NCBI GenBank assembly: GCA_021153165.1
Contig: JAGKTZ010000009.1
Location: forward strand, 1 to 48,393
Length of the DNA: 48,393 bases
Source: Prevotellaceae bacterium
GTDB lineage: Bacteria; Bacteroidota; Bacteroidia; Bacteroidales; Bacteroidaceae
Reading direction: 5' to 3'
The translations under genes were made by a program, and so were the position numbers. This document shows positions 7,790-15,699 of the stretch, piece by piece (positions within the stretch are counted from its first letter, which is position 1; every line of letters starts with the position of its first letter). Below the pieces are notes generated by a model that was not told the origin of the DNA, made no database searches, and saw nothing but the letters and a program-made list of their open reading frames with translations.

Positions 7790-8266
7790 ATGGAAAATTT
7801 ATGGTTAGTATTAGGCGGCATTTTTGCCGTTGTGGGTTTATTGGGCACAGTGCTCCCCGTATTACCAGGAGCACCTCTGGCATACGCCACTCTGTGGATG
7901 ATGTGGTTAGCCGACCCAACAAGTGTGTCAGTCACCAGTTTTGTGGTGATGGGTATATTCATGGTTATTCTTACCATATTGGACTATATTGCTCCCATTT
8001 GGTTGACGCGTCGTGGCGGCGGGACTAAGTATGGAGAGCGCGGTGCCACCATTGGTCTCGTCGTAGGGTTGTTTTTGGGACCACTGGGCATCATCTTCGG
8101 TCCTTTTGTGGGCGCATTGATCGGTGAGTTATTGGCAAAGACCCCCAGAGACCAGGCCATAAAAGTTGCGTTCATGTCATTTGCAGCCTTTCTATTGACC
8201 ACAGGGCTAAAGTTGATCTATTGTCTCTCTATTATATGGATGTTTGTCGCATCATTTTTCAATTGA
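7790..8266 (+). CDS. DUF456 family membrane protein
   Basis: A 158-residue very hydrophobic protein (MENLWLVLGGIFAVVGLLG). ATG 7790 is preferred over the TTG three bases earlier. It has about four or five membrane segments: residues 4-25, 28-45 (with PVLPGAPLAY, the DUF456 signature), 50-72, 85-125 (glycine-rich GLVVGLFLGPLGIIFGPFVGALIGELL) and 130-155. DUF456 proteins are small inner-membrane proteins of unknown function whose glycine-zipper-like segments suggest oligomers. It is monocistronic, with its own promoter and a strong terminator shared with the convergent downstream gene. Confidence 0.85.
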   Translation: MENLWLVLGGIFAVVGLLGTVLPVLPGAPLAYATLWMMWLADPTSVSVTSFVVMGIFMVILTILDYIAPIWLTRRGGGTKYGERGATIGLVVGLFLGPLGIIFGPFVGALIGELLAKTPRDQAIKVAFMSFAAFLLTTGLKLIYCLSIIWMFVASFFN

Positions 8267-8298
8267 TTGCTGAGGGAATAACATCTACATACTATTAC

Positions 8299-8340
8299 AA
8301 AAAACGAGAGCGCATCGTCAAGGTGCGCTCTCGTTTTTTT
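8299..8340. terminator. Strong bidirectional terminator
   Basis: A perfect 11-bp stem (ACGAGAGCGCA at 8304-8314, TGCGCTCTCGT at 8324-8334) with a 9-base loop, flanked by an A-run on the left and a T-run on the right. It ends both the DUF456 gene (plus) and the Omp28-like gene (minus). Confidence 0.92.
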
Positions 8341-8357
8341 GTATAAACAAGTTCTAA

Positions 8358-10400
8358 TTAGAGGCTAACTTTCTTTACAAAGACATCATTACCCTTCACT
8401 ACGCGAACTACATAGTTGCCAGCATTCAGTGCCACGAATGTCTTGCCTTGTACTGCTTGTTGAGCAACGAGTGCACCAGCTGCAGTATATACATTGACTG
8501 TAGCATCGTCTGCAGAAACTTGTACGCCACCTGCGACAACATCCACCTTAGCTGATGCGAGAGGAGCAGTAGCACTTTCCACAGCAGTCACGCTCTTCAT
8601 CGCTACTTGCTTAGCATTGACGATTTCGCCTGTACCCTTGTCTACGAGGAGAACGATCAAATGGCATTTGCTCAAATCCTTAATGTTTGTAGGCAAAGCA
8701 AATTCGTAAGTATGACTCAACTTGTCGCCTGCATTGAACTTACCGCTCAAGCTACCTGCGATACCGAGGATGTCTTCAGCATGTCTAGCGACATGATCAA
8801 AGTCAACTTCAATGTATTGACCCATCGAAGTCAAGTGCTTCAAATAGGGGTCTGAAGTATATTGACTATTGCCCGACAAGTAGTTGCTTTGGAGATAATC
8901 CTTACGTTGAGAAGCTGGCAGATCCTTACCATTCACGCCATCTTCTGTAATCACGTATGAGAAGCAATAGGGAGCATCTTTCAGATTGCAATCAATAGAG
9001 AATGTAGCTGATGCTGTAACCTTCACCTTGCCTGCTTCGCGATCAATTTCTGCACCTTCGATATCCACAGCAGCTTCTGTCAAAGTATACATCATAGGCA
9101 GAATGTTGTTATCAATACCAAAAGGCGTGCCATTAGTGCTGCCATAGTAAGGGTCTACTTGCTTCATACGATTCAATACAGAACCAGGGAATCCACCGCT
9201 ATAGCTTGCGAGCAAATCATTAAAGGTTGCTTCTTGCATGATATCATTGGCGTGTACGGCAATAGGGATAAAGTTGTCAGGATATTCTTCTACCAACTTT
9301 TCTATACCGACCATACCACGTGGACACCATCCGCACCAAGCACCAGTATACTCTTCCATCACAACCATACGGTCTACGGTCTTGTCTGGGTCGATAGCAG
9401 TGATACTACCTTCTGCTACATTTTCTTCAGTCAAACTTTCGCCGTTGATGCTTGTGATTTCTACGTTGAGGGGAATACGTTGAGCTGTTTCAATAGCATC
9501 AATCTTGCCAGAGAAACTTGCACTACCCAAGAAGCGGATGCTACCGCCTGTAGTACCACTTGCAGTCTTGTCGCCCATAGTATAATTGTAGGCCACGTCT
9601 TTCACTGGTGTGCAACCATAGTTGGACAAGGTGAAATTCAGATTTGCACCGCTTCCCATTTCCACTTTCGAGTGAGACACACCCAAGATTTGGATATCAT
9701 TTTCCAAGAAACCACCTTCACCTTCAGTCACGCAGTAGATAGGCAGAGCGATATAACCGCCCTTCCAGCCCTTCAGTGGCATAGAACTATAGTTGTAGAC
9801 CGCTTGACCGAGCGAGCTGTCGTTGTACAACCACGTCAAGTCGCGAGCACAGGGCACAATGACTGATGAATATTTCACGCCAGCCTTATAAAAGAGGGTA
9901 TAACCCACCTGCAAGTCGCGCACCTTGTCCACAGTCCAGTCACAAGGGATGCTCAGCAGTGCGAAGTCCTGATAGGTACCCGTAGCACTTGCCATCCACA
10001 ATTGTTCGCCAGTGTTAGCATCGATAATCCAGAAGGTTGGATCATTACCCTTAGTGGGCAAAACCAGTTGCATTTCTGTCACCTTGTTTCCAACGAAACG
10101 TGACACGACGTCTGCTGGGACGACGGTGCTGTATTCCAGATAAGTGTCCTGTGCAAAGGCATTCCAGTTCAGGGTATAAAATGCTGAATCCATAGGAACT
10201 GTGGTCATCCACTTAGGTTCCTGCACCTTGTCGGAAGGTGTACGCATATCGCGCACCATCTTTCGCAATTCAGGCAATTCGCCAGTCACCGCCTTCAAGT
10301 CAGCCGTACGCAGGGGATTGGAAGCCACCTGCTGCGCCACAGACACAGCACTCACTCCACAGAGCAATGCAGAGAGAACGAGTAATTTTTTGAGTCTCAT
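8358..10400 (-). CDS. Omp28-like secreted protein with thioredoxin-fold centre and sorting tail
   Basis: A 680-residue exported protein. It has a signal peptide (LLVLSALLCGVSAVSVAQQ), a beta-rich N-terminal half (about 60-330), then an Omp28-type thioredoxin-like domain that starts at VVMEEYTGAWCGWCPRG with the CxxC pair at Cys356 and Cys359. The last 65 residues (VNVYTAAGALVAQQ ... NAGNYVVRVVKGNDVFVKKVSL) match the type A C-terminal sorting domain of type IX secretion cargo: a VYTAxG strand, then GxYVVRV and a lysine-rich end. So it is probably surface-anchored or released. The CGWC motif suggests a redox or disulfide role; no substrate can be read. It stands alone. Confidence 0.85.
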   Translation of the reverse strand: MRLKKLLVLSALLCGVSAVSVAQQVASNPLRTADLKAVTGELPELRKMVRDMRTPSDKVQEPKWMTTVPMDSAFYTLNWNAFAQDTYLEYSTVVPADVVSRFVGNKVTEMQLVLPTKGNDPTFWIIDANTGEQLWMASATGTYQDFALLSIPCDWTVDKVRDLQVGYTLFYKAGVKYSSVIVPCARDLTWLYNDSSLGQAVYNYSSMPLKGWKGGYIALPIYCVTEGEGGFLENDIQILGVSHSKVEMGSGANLNFTLSNYGCTPVKDVAYNYTMGDKTASGTTGGSIRFLGSASFSGKIDAIETAQRIPLNVEITSINGESLTEENVAEGSITAIDPDKTVDRMVVMEEYTGAWCGWCPRGMVGIEKLVEEYPDNFIPIAVHANDIMQEATFNDLLASYSGGFPGSVLNRMKQVDPYYGSTNGTPFGIDNNILPMMYTLTEAAVDIEGAEIDREAGKVKVTASATFSIDCNLKDAPYCFSYVITEDGVNGKDLPASQRKDYLQSNYLSGNSQYTSDPYLKHLTSMGQYIEVDFDHVARHAEDILGIAGSLSGKFNAGDKLSHTYEFALPTNIKDLSKCHLIVLLVDKGTGEIVNAKQVAMKSVTAVESATAPLASAKVDVVAGGVQVSADDATVNVYTAAGALVAQQAVQGKTFVALNAGNYVVRVVKGNDVFVKKVSL

Positions 10401-10479
10401 AAGCTATTTATTTTTAGCAAATATCACCTTTTCTTTTGCAAAAAATACAAAATACGACGCTATTTTATCAAATTGTCAT

Positions 10480-10530
10480 AAAAAAAGAAGTGGAAATTGA
10501 CATTTGCGCACAAATATCATTCCCACTTTT
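10480..10530 (-). terminator. Terminator of tRNA-Arg
   Basis: On the minus strand, just past the tRNA 3' end, AAGTGG pairs with CCACTT, with inner pairing ATTTG/CAAAT, and the stem is followed by CTTTTTTT. It ends the tRNA transcript ahead of the Omp28-like gene. Confidence 0.7.
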
Positions 10531-10537
10531 CTCCTTG

Positions 10538-10611
10538 TGACTCCGTTGGGATTCAAACCCAAGACCTTCAGAACCGGAATCTGACGCTCTATTCAGCTAA
10601 GCTACGGAGCC
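10538..10611 (-). tRNA. tRNA-Arg (anticodon CCG)
   Basis: A 74-base cloverleaf on the minus strand. The acceptor stem is GGCTCCG paired with CGGAGTC (one G-T wobble), then discriminator A. The D-arm is GCTTAGCTGAATAGAGC. The anticodon stem TCAGA/TCTGA encloses loop TTCCGGT with anticodon CCG, which reads the Arg codon CGG. The T-arm is TTGGG/CCCAA with loop TTTGAAT. The 3' CCA is not encoded (CAA follows the discriminator), so it must be added by CCA transferase. It has its own promoter and terminator. Confidence 0.97.
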
Positions 10612-10621
10612 GTTTGCGCTG

Positions 10622-10653
10622 CGAAATTACGAAAAGACCAGAGAATAGGCAAA
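10622..10653 (-). promoter_or_regulatory. Promoter for tRNA-Arg
   Basis: On the minus strand TTTG (10653-10650) is followed after 20 bp by TAATTTCG (10629-10622), 10 bases before the first base of the tRNA. One base departs from TAnnTTTG. The placement is as expected for a stable RNA. Confidence 0.55.
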
Positions 10654-10784
10654 TTTAGACCCTGCAAATTTACATTTATCCCGATGCGGGGTATAAGTAA
10701 CCTTATCCCGCCGTACTATACCATGGGAGAAAATCCTCGCCAATAGGGCAAAAATTAAAGAGGACCAGGGAAAAAAAGGAGCAT

Positions 10785-10868
10785 AAAAAAACCAAGACCT
10801 TTTTTGAATTATCCGTTGCGGAATTTAAAAAAGGTCTTGGTTTTTTTTCACAAGGTCTTGATTTATTA
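10785..10868. repeat. 21-bp repeat array A (4 units, long hairpin)
   Basis: Four consecutive 21-base units at 10785, 10806, 10827 and 10848. Units 1 and 3 are perfect inverted copies (7 A, core CCAAGACC, 6 T; then 6 A, core GGTCTTGG, 7 T). Unit 2 is a GAATT...AATTT spacer with its own CCG/CGG stem, and unit 4 carries AAGGTCTTG. The whole folds as a 21-bp hairpin with a structured loop. It lies downstream of the acyltransferase gene and may act as its terminator. The rest of the 10654-10896 gap shows nothing else clear. Confidence 0.8.
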
Positions 10869-10896
10869 AAATCGGGATTTTCTCAATGCAAAAACA

Positions 10897-11460
10897 TCAA
10901 GTCTGTGGTACTTCCTCTACTGCAAACTTGTGTGGATATTTACCCTTGAAGGGGCGATAGTATTCCATGATTTCTCGCATATCGGCATCAATGTCGCCCG
11001 TGGGAACGAGGACTTTGTGGCAGACCACTTTCTTCTGCTCAAAATCCATAGCATAGAGCATAATGGGTAGTTTGGCCTTGAGCGCGATGTAATAGAAACC
11101 ACGCTTCCAGGTGTGGGTGAGCGAGCGTGTGCCTTCGGGTGTGATGGCCAATTCGAAGCGGTCGCTTTGCAGGGCACGCTGTGCCAATTGGTCGGTCAGG
11201 CTGGTCTTGCGGCTGCGCTCTACGGGCACGCCACCGATGGAACGGAAAAATTTTCCCAGGGGCCAAAAGAACCATTCCTTTTTCATCAGGAAACCTGCCC
11301 TGCGGCCGATGCTAGTGTAGTAGAGCTGGGCAATGATAAAGTCCCAGTTGCTGGTATGGGGAGCTACGCAGATGATGCACTTGTCATAGTGGGGCACGCT
11401 GACGTCTACGGTCCAGCCCATCATGCGGTGGAAGATATAGTGTGAGAGCTTTTGTAACAT
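10897..11460 (-). CDS. 1-acyl-glycerol-3-phosphate acyltransferase-like protein (PlsC family)
   Basis: A 187-residue glycerolipid acyltransferase. It carries the catalytic HX4D motif HTSNWD (about residues 34-39), the second block around GGVPVERS, and the third block PEGTRS followed by KRGFYYIALKA. These define the PlsC/LPLAT family, which transfers an acyl chain to lysophosphatidate or a related lysolipid at the inner membrane. At 187 residues it is shorter than E. coli PlsC (about 245) and lacks a clear N-terminal membrane helix, like many extra PlsC paralogues, so the acceptor could be another lipid. It follows the oxoacid oxidoreductase cluster behind a terminator-like hairpin. Confidence 0.85.
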   Translation of the reverse strand: MLQKLSHYIFHRMMGWTVDVSVPHYDKCIICVAPHTSNWDFIIAQLYYTSIGRRAGFLMKKEWFFWPLGKFFRSIGGVPVERSRKTSLTDQLAQRALQSDRFELAITPEGTRSLTHTWKRGFYYIALKAKLPIMLYAMDFEQKKVVCHKVLVPTGDIDADMREIMEYYRPFKGKYPHKFAVEEVPQT

Positions 11461-11489
11461 AGTAATAATTTAGGAAAATCATCACAAGT

Positions 11490-11536
11490 AAAAAGGGCGG
11501 AGTATGCAGTTGGACCACATATCCCGCACCTTTTTT
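11490..11536 (-). terminator. Terminator after the oxidoreductase cluster
   Basis: On the minus strand a bulged stem (GGTGCGGGATATG paired with CATACTCCGCCC) is followed by TTTTTAC. It lies only 30 bases upstream of the acyltransferase start, so it may separate the two units or partly attenuate. Confidence 0.6.
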
Positions 11537-11578
11537 ATTTATCGTCAATGAGTCTGTTCGACTATTGAAATTCTCGAC

Positions 11579-11842
11579 TTACGCTTCTACAATCTTTTGA
11601 CTGATAGCTTCGGCCTTTGCTGAAAATTCTTCGCGCAGTTTAGCATAGAATTTCTTCACACTGCCTTTTTCAGTGTGGCTGACACGTGATACGTATTCAC
11701 TTCTGAGGTTGATGATTTCCAACATTGTTTGGTTGAGTAAATCCTCATTACAAGTGTCACACATCTTCAGTACTACGCAGTCTGCAAAGAGTTCGCCACA
11801 GATATAATTCAATTCTTTTTTCAGTTGTCTTCTGCTTGCCAT
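11579..11842 (-). CDS. Conserved hypothetical protein, small and helical
   Basis: An 87-residue protein that is almost entirely predicted helix: a basic start (MASRRQLKKELNYICGELF), a CxxC-like pair (MCDTCNEDLLNQ, about 43-46), then an amphipathic second half (KKFYAKLREEFSAKAEAISQKIVEA). No signal peptide or membrane segment. It is the last gene of the oxoacid oxidoreductase transcription unit, 34 bp after korC and before a terminator. I do not recognise a family with a known role; the position is consistent with an accessory protein, but nothing shows that directly. The codon use matches its neighbours, so it looks real. Confidence 0.7.
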   Translation of the reverse strand: MASRRQLKKELNYICGELFADCVVLKMCDTCNEDLLNQTMLEIINLRSEYVSRVSHTEKGSVKKFYAKLREEFSAKAEAISQKIVEA

Positions 11843-11876
11843 AATCTTATATTTATATTATCTACAAAATGTTAGT

Positions 11877-12422
11877 TTATTCGTCTTTCTTAATGATCTC
11901 CATACCCTTCAGGATAGCTTGTTCATTCATTGGCAGGAGGTGGTGGTGGCGTTCGGGCAAAGATTTCTTCAAAGCCTTCATCACGCTTTCAAGGGATACG
12001 ATGGGATGCAATTTCAACAGACCGCCCAGGACGAACATATTGAAACATTTCATCATCTTCATCTCTGCTGCCGTCTCCATCGCTGTGATGTGATGTGCAG
12101 CTATATCCTCGCGTGTAGGAGGGTTGAGGATGCCGAAATTGTCGTAGATCAAAGTGCCACCGGGTTTTACTTTGGGTTGGAATTTGTCCAACGAAGGTTG
12201 ATTGAGTACTATCGCCGTGTCGTAGCTGCTAAGGATGGGCGAACTGATACGTTCGTCGCTCACGATTACGGTAACGTTGGCAGTACCGCCACGTTGTTCT
12301 GGGCCGTATGCAGGCATCCAGGTGACTTCTTTGCCTTCCATCAATCCTGCGTAGGCAAGGATTTTACCCATAGACAAAACGCCCTGTCCGCCAAAACCTG
12401 CTATAATTATTTCTTGCTTCAT
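11877..12422 (-). CDS. korC: 2-oxoacid:ferredoxin oxidoreductase, gamma subunit
   Basis: A 181-residue gamma-type subunit: a Rossmann-like start IIIAGFGGQGVLSMGKIL, the WMPAYGPEQRGGTANVTVIVS segment typical of Kor/Vor gamma chains, and FVLGGLLKLHP near residue 130. With the alpha and beta subunits it forms the enzyme that oxidatively decarboxylates a 2-oxoacid to acyl-CoA with reduction of ferredoxin, in the cytoplasm. In anaerobic Bacteroidales this is usually assigned to 2-oxoglutarate and can run in reverse. It begins 5 bases after the beta-subunit stop, so it is co-translated. The substrate (2-oxoglutarate or branched-chain oxoacid) cannot be decided from sequence alone. Confidence 0.88.
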   Translation of the reverse strand: MKQEIIIAGFGGQGVLSMGKILAYAGLMEGKEVTWMPAYGPEQRGGTANVTVIVSDERISSPILSSYDTAIVLNQPSLDKFQPKVKPGGTLIYDNFGILNPPTREDIAAHHITAMETAAEMKMMKCFNMFVLGGLLKLHPIVSLESVMKALKKSLPERHHHLLPMNEQAILKGMEIIKKDE

Positions 12423-12427
12423 GGTGC

Positions 12428-13255
12428 TTACAATTTTACGGGTTCACGATTGACTTCTGTATCTTTCAAATCGCCCACGTGGTAGTGTGCAAACATGTGT
12501 TGCTCCATCCATGCGTTGGCTTTCTCGGGTGTCATCTTCCAGCCCGAAGAACATGTGCCGACGATTTCGACAAGGTTTGAGCCCTTGCCGGCCATTGAGT
12601 TTTCGAAAGCTTTGCGAATGGCTTTCTTCGCCTTTCGGATAGCGGGTACGGAGTGTACGCTCTGACGAGTGACGTATGCTGTGCCGTCCAACTGAGCAGC
12701 AAGTTCGGTCATCTTGATGGGGTAACCGTGCAAATCGGCTTGTCTGCCATCGGGGCAGGTTGCTGTCTTCATACCAAGGAGTGTGGTGGGCGCCATCTGA
12801 CCTCCGGTCATACCATAAATGGCATTGTTGACGAAGATGATGGTGATATTTTCGCCGCGGTTCAGTGCGTGAATGGCTTCGGCGGTACCGATACAGCCTA
12901 AGTCACCGTCGCCCTGGTAGGTGAACACCAGACGATCGGGCCAAAGACGTTTGCTGGCCGTAGCTACGGCTGGTGCACGTCCGTGGGCGGCTTCTTGCCA
13001 GTCGATGTCTATATATCTGTAAGCAAATACAGCACAGCCGACGGGGCTCACACCGATAGTCTTTTCAGCCATACCCATTTCTTCGATAACCTCGGCAATG
13101 AGTTTGTGCACGACGCCATGTGAACAGCCTGGGCAGTAGTGCATCGTTTGGTCGTTGAGCAAGGCAGGCTTGCTGTGCACCAAATTTTCTGGGCAGACGA
13201 TATTTTGCAATTCTTCGTTCTGCTGAGGTGCAGTGTTATTATTTAATTCGCTCAT
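12428..13255 (-). CDS. korB: 2-oxoacid:ferredoxin oxidoreductase, beta subunit (TPP-binding)
   Basis: A 275-residue beta subunit. It carries the thiamine-diphosphate/Mg site GDGDLGCIG...NRGENITIIFVNNAIYGMTGGQ, the early cluster region HYCPGCSHGVVHKLIAE, and PVGCAVFAYRY. The family makes acyl-CoA from 2-oxoacid plus CoA, passing electrons to ferredoxin. It lies between a small membrane protein gene (upstream, 106 bp) and korC (downstream, 5 bp). The first about 20 residues (MSELNNNTAPQQNEELQNI) are a flexible extension. The gamma and fused ferredoxin-alpha genes on both sides make the complex call strong. Confidence 0.93.
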   Translation of the reverse strand: MSELNNNTAPQQNEELQNIVCPENLVHSKPALLNDQTMHYCPGCSHGVVHKLIAEVIEEMGMAEKTIGVSPVGCAVFAYRYIDIDWQEAAHGRAPAVATASKRLWPDRLVFTYQGDGDLGCIGTAEAIHALNRGENITIIFVNNAIYGMTGGQMAPTTLLGMKTATCPDGRQADLHGYPIKMTELAAQLDGTAYVTRQSVHSVPAIRKAKKAIRKAFENSMAGKGSNLVEIVGTCSSGWKMTPEKANAWMEQHMFAHYHVGDLKDTEVNREPVKL

Positions 13256-13361
13256 GACTTTTTATATTATTGTTTGAATAAATGCTTTGAAAAACGTCAC
13301 CTTGATTCATTTCTCTTTCCCCTACCCTATACATATTTATATATAGGTGTGAAAGCATATA

Positions 13362-13664
13362 TCAAGACCTTCTGCGGCTCCGGTCAAATCTCGATTTACG
13401 AGGTTGATTGAGAGATGCAGGCATACGAAGCATTGCTTCGGCAAACTTTACCAATACGGCAACTATACCTACGACATATCCCCAGTTGGAGGTCTCATCT
13501 TGCATCATCCCAAGGCCTATGCCAATCATTGCAACGATGGCTAAAAGCATAAATACGATATTGAGCATATTGCGCAGACGCAATTGCTTGTAGGCTTTTT
13601 CTGCTTCAGCAATTCTTTGGCGTTCCTGCAAGGAGGTTTGTATTTCGTTATTCTCAGCAGTCAT
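13362..13664 (-). CDS. Small two-TM protein inside the oxoacid oxidoreductase cluster
   Basis: A 100-residue protein: a charged helical N-terminus (ERQRIAEAEKAYKQLRLRN, about 14-32), two hydrophobic segments (LNIVFMLLAIVAMIGIGLGM about 34-53 and WGYVVGIVAVLVKFAEAML about 62-80), and a very basic tail rich in Arg (KSRFDRSRRRS). So it is likely an inner-membrane hairpin with both ends in the cytoplasm. It is encoded between the alpha and beta subunit genes of a soluble enzyme, 39 bp after the alpha gene. The function is unknown; a tempting guess is a membrane tether, but no sequence feature proves an interaction. Confidence 0.75.
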   Translation of the reverse strand: MTAENNEIQTSLQERQRIAEAEKAYKQLRLRNMLNIVFMLLAIVAMIGIGLGMMQDETSNWGYVVGIVAVLVKFAEAMLRMPASLNQPRKSRFDRSRRRS

Positions 13665-13703
13665 TTCACTATTTTATGTTTAGGATTGTTTCTCGGGCGA
13701 GTC

Positions 13704-15098
13704 TTATTTCACCAATTTTTCAACCAAAGCGTTCACCACTTCTTCTGGATCTGGCACGATGCCGCCGAGGCGTCCGAAGTGTGCGACGGGGATTTGGCTT
13801 TCGACAGCAGCACGTACGTCGAACACCATTTGTCCAGCATTGATTTCCATAGTCAGCACGCCCTTCATAGTCTTGGAAATTTCACGAATCTCTGCTTCGG
13901 GGAAAGGCCATAAAGTGATGGGGCGGAACAGTCCCACCTTGATACCACGTTCGCGTGCCAGGCTCATTGCTTTCTCAGAGATACGAGCTGCCGAACCAAA
14001 GGCTACGATCAAGTAGTCGGCATCTTCGCAGCCTACAGTCTCATAGCGTACTTCGTTTTCGGCGATTTTCTTGAACTTAGCCTGGAGTTGCAAATTTTTC
14101 TTCTCCATTTCTACGGGATCCAATTCGAGTGAAGTCACGACATTCACACCGCGTTGTTTCAAGCCGTTGCCATTTGAAGCCCAGGGGCATTCTGCTACTA
14201 ATTCGGCTTCGGTGCGACGAGGCTTATATGGGGGCAAAACGACTTTTTCCATCATCTGACCAATCACACCGTCTGTCAAAATCATCACTGGCGTACGATA
14301 TTTGAAAGCGAGTTCAAAGGCTTGATCGACGAAGTCTGCCATTTCCTGCACAGAGTTTGGCGCCAGCACGATTACATTATAGTCGCCGTTGCCACCACCA
14401 CGTGTTGCCTGATTGTAGTCACTTTGCGAAGGCTGGATAGTACCCAGACCGGGACCACCACGTTGCACATTGACGATCACACCAGGCACTTCGGCACCTG
14501 CCATATAGCTGATACCTTCTTGCATTAGGGCGATACCTACGCTGGCTGATGAAGTCATCACGCGCTTACCTGTACCACCGCCGCCATAAAGCATATTGAT
14601 GGCTGCGACTTCGCTTTCTGCCTGCAGCACCACCATGCCTGTTGTTTCCCAGGGTTTAAGTTCGGCGAGGGTTTCGAGTACTTCGCTTTGGGGCGTAATT
14701 GGATAACCGAAATAGCCATCACATCCGCAGCGCACGGCAGCATGTGCAATGGCTTCGTTGCCCTTCATCAGGACCACTTCGCGTTCTTCCTCGACGGGCA
14801 CATTGTTCACCAATGGCGCTACGCCCGACACGATTTCCACCTTGTCTGCCACCACCGCGGGTTTGGCTGTGGCAGGCTTTGTCTTATACACAGAGATACA
14901 ACCGTCGGGGCAGACGATTGCACAAGAGGAACAACCGATACAACTGTCGGGTTGTGCCATGTAGGAATAGACATATCCCTTGTGATTGACCTCATTTGTA
15001 GTCAATGCCAACGTTTGTGTAGGGCAGGCAACAACGCAGAGGTTGCATCCCTTACATCTGTCGACATCCACTACTACTGCACCTTTTATTTTGCTCAT
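13704..15098 (-). CDS. korA: 2-oxoacid:ferredoxin oxidoreductase, ferredoxin-alpha fusion
   Basis: A 464-residue protein with two parts. Residues about 1-75 are a 2[4Fe-4S] ferredoxin with two full cysteine motifs, CKGCNLCVVACP and CIGCSSCAIVCP. After a Pro/Ala linker, residues about 105-464 are the alpha subunit (GNEAIAHAAVRCGCDGYFGYPITPQSE region, GLGTIQPSQSDYN, PVMILTDGVIGQMME, and the C-terminal GVLTMEINAGQM). In many organisms the ferredoxin-like delta chain is separate; here it is fused, as in Bacteroides proteins often labelled VorB or KorA. The ferredoxin domain would carry electrons out of the TPP site. It is preceded by a small TPR gene (87 bp gap). Whether the substrate is 2-oxoglutarate or 3-methyl-2-oxobutanoate is open. 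Confidence 0.92.
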   Translation of the reverse strand: MSKIKGAVVVDVDRCKGCNLCVVACPTQTLALTTNEVNHKGYVYSYMAQPDSCIGCSSCAIVCPDGCISVYKTKPATAKPAVVADKVEIVSGVAPLVNNVPVEEEREVVLMKGNEAIAHAAVRCGCDGYFGYPITPQSEVLETLAELKPWETTGMVVLQAESEVAAINMLYGGGGTGKRVMTSSASVGIALMQEGISYMAGAEVPGVIVNVQRGGPGLGTIQPSQSDYNQATRGGGNGDYNVIVLAPNSVQEMADFVDQAFELAFKYRTPVMILTDGVIGQMMEKVVLPPYKPRRTEAELVAECPWASNGNGLKQRGVNVVTSLELDPVEMEKKNLQLQAKFKKIAENEVRYETVGCEDADYLIVAFGSAARISEKAMSLARERGIKVGLFRPITLWPFPEAEIREISKTMKGVLTMEINAGQMVFDVRAAVESQIPVAHFGRLGGIVPDPEEVVNALVEKLVK

Positions 15099-15185
15099 CG
15101 CATTTAGGTTTTATAGGGTTATTTTTTTGTTGTATCACTCCTTGATCAGAGCGAACGAATTATCTTTTGGGAGACCAAAGACCTG

Positions 15186-15464
15186 CTACGGATTGTACAT
15201 ATCCTTGTGGTAAAAGTTCAAGATTTCTTCGATCATACTACACGAGTCCGAGGCTGGCCCATTTGGATCGAGTTCTGCCGAGCGCCGGAAATTTTCCAAG
15301 CTACCCGACCAATCCGAACGTTTCATACAGATTCTGCCTTTCAAGTAATACAGATGCGCTACATCTTTGCCTTGTGCCAAAGCCGCATCTACTAGGCATT
15401 CTGATTGGTCGACATGCCCAGCATTCAAGAGTTCTTCAGCTTGCAGTAAATCGGTATTTAGCAT
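15186..15464 (-). CDS. Small TPR-repeat protein
   Basis: A 92-residue protein made of two or so tetratricopeptide repeats: DLLQAEELLNAGHVDQSECLVDAALAQ (about 5-31) and AHLYYLKGRICMKRSDWSGSLENFRRSAELDPNG (about 36-69), the second with the usual YxxG...A/S...LDP pattern. No signal peptide, so probably cytoplasmic. It is the first gene of the oxoacid oxidoreductase transcription unit: a -7 box lies 22 bases upstream and korA starts 87 bp downstream. TPR proteins bind partner proteins; a role in assembly of the complex is possible but not shown. Confidence 0.8.
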   Translation of the reverse strand: MLNTDLLQAEELLNAGHVDQSECLVDAALAQGKDVAHLYYLKGRICMKRSDWSGSLENFRRSAELDPNGPASDSCSMIEEILNFYHKDMYNP

Positions 15465-15485
15465 TTTTATTGTCTATGGTCGTAG

Positions 15486-15493
15486 CAAATTTA
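15486..15493 (-). promoter_or_regulatory. -7 element for the oxidoreductase cluster
   Basis: The minus strand reads TAAATTTG, a TAnnTTTG match, 22 bases before the ATG at 15464. No -33 TTTG is seen at 19-21 bp. The 15500-15699 gap holds A/T-rich sequence between this promoter and the end of asnA, with no further gene. Confidence 0.4.
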
Positions 15494-15699
15494 CATTTTT
15501 ATCTTTATCCGTCGTATCATCTGAGCAAAAAAAATTCTTATTTTTTACAAAAAAGATTTTCTACCCATAAAAGTAGAAGAATATATCCCTATAGCAGGAC
15601 ACATTCTTCTACTAATTTTCAACGACTATTTAATATTACGCAAAGAAGATTTTCTTCATCGTCCCCTCATTACATAGGTATATAAGGAGACCTTCATCA

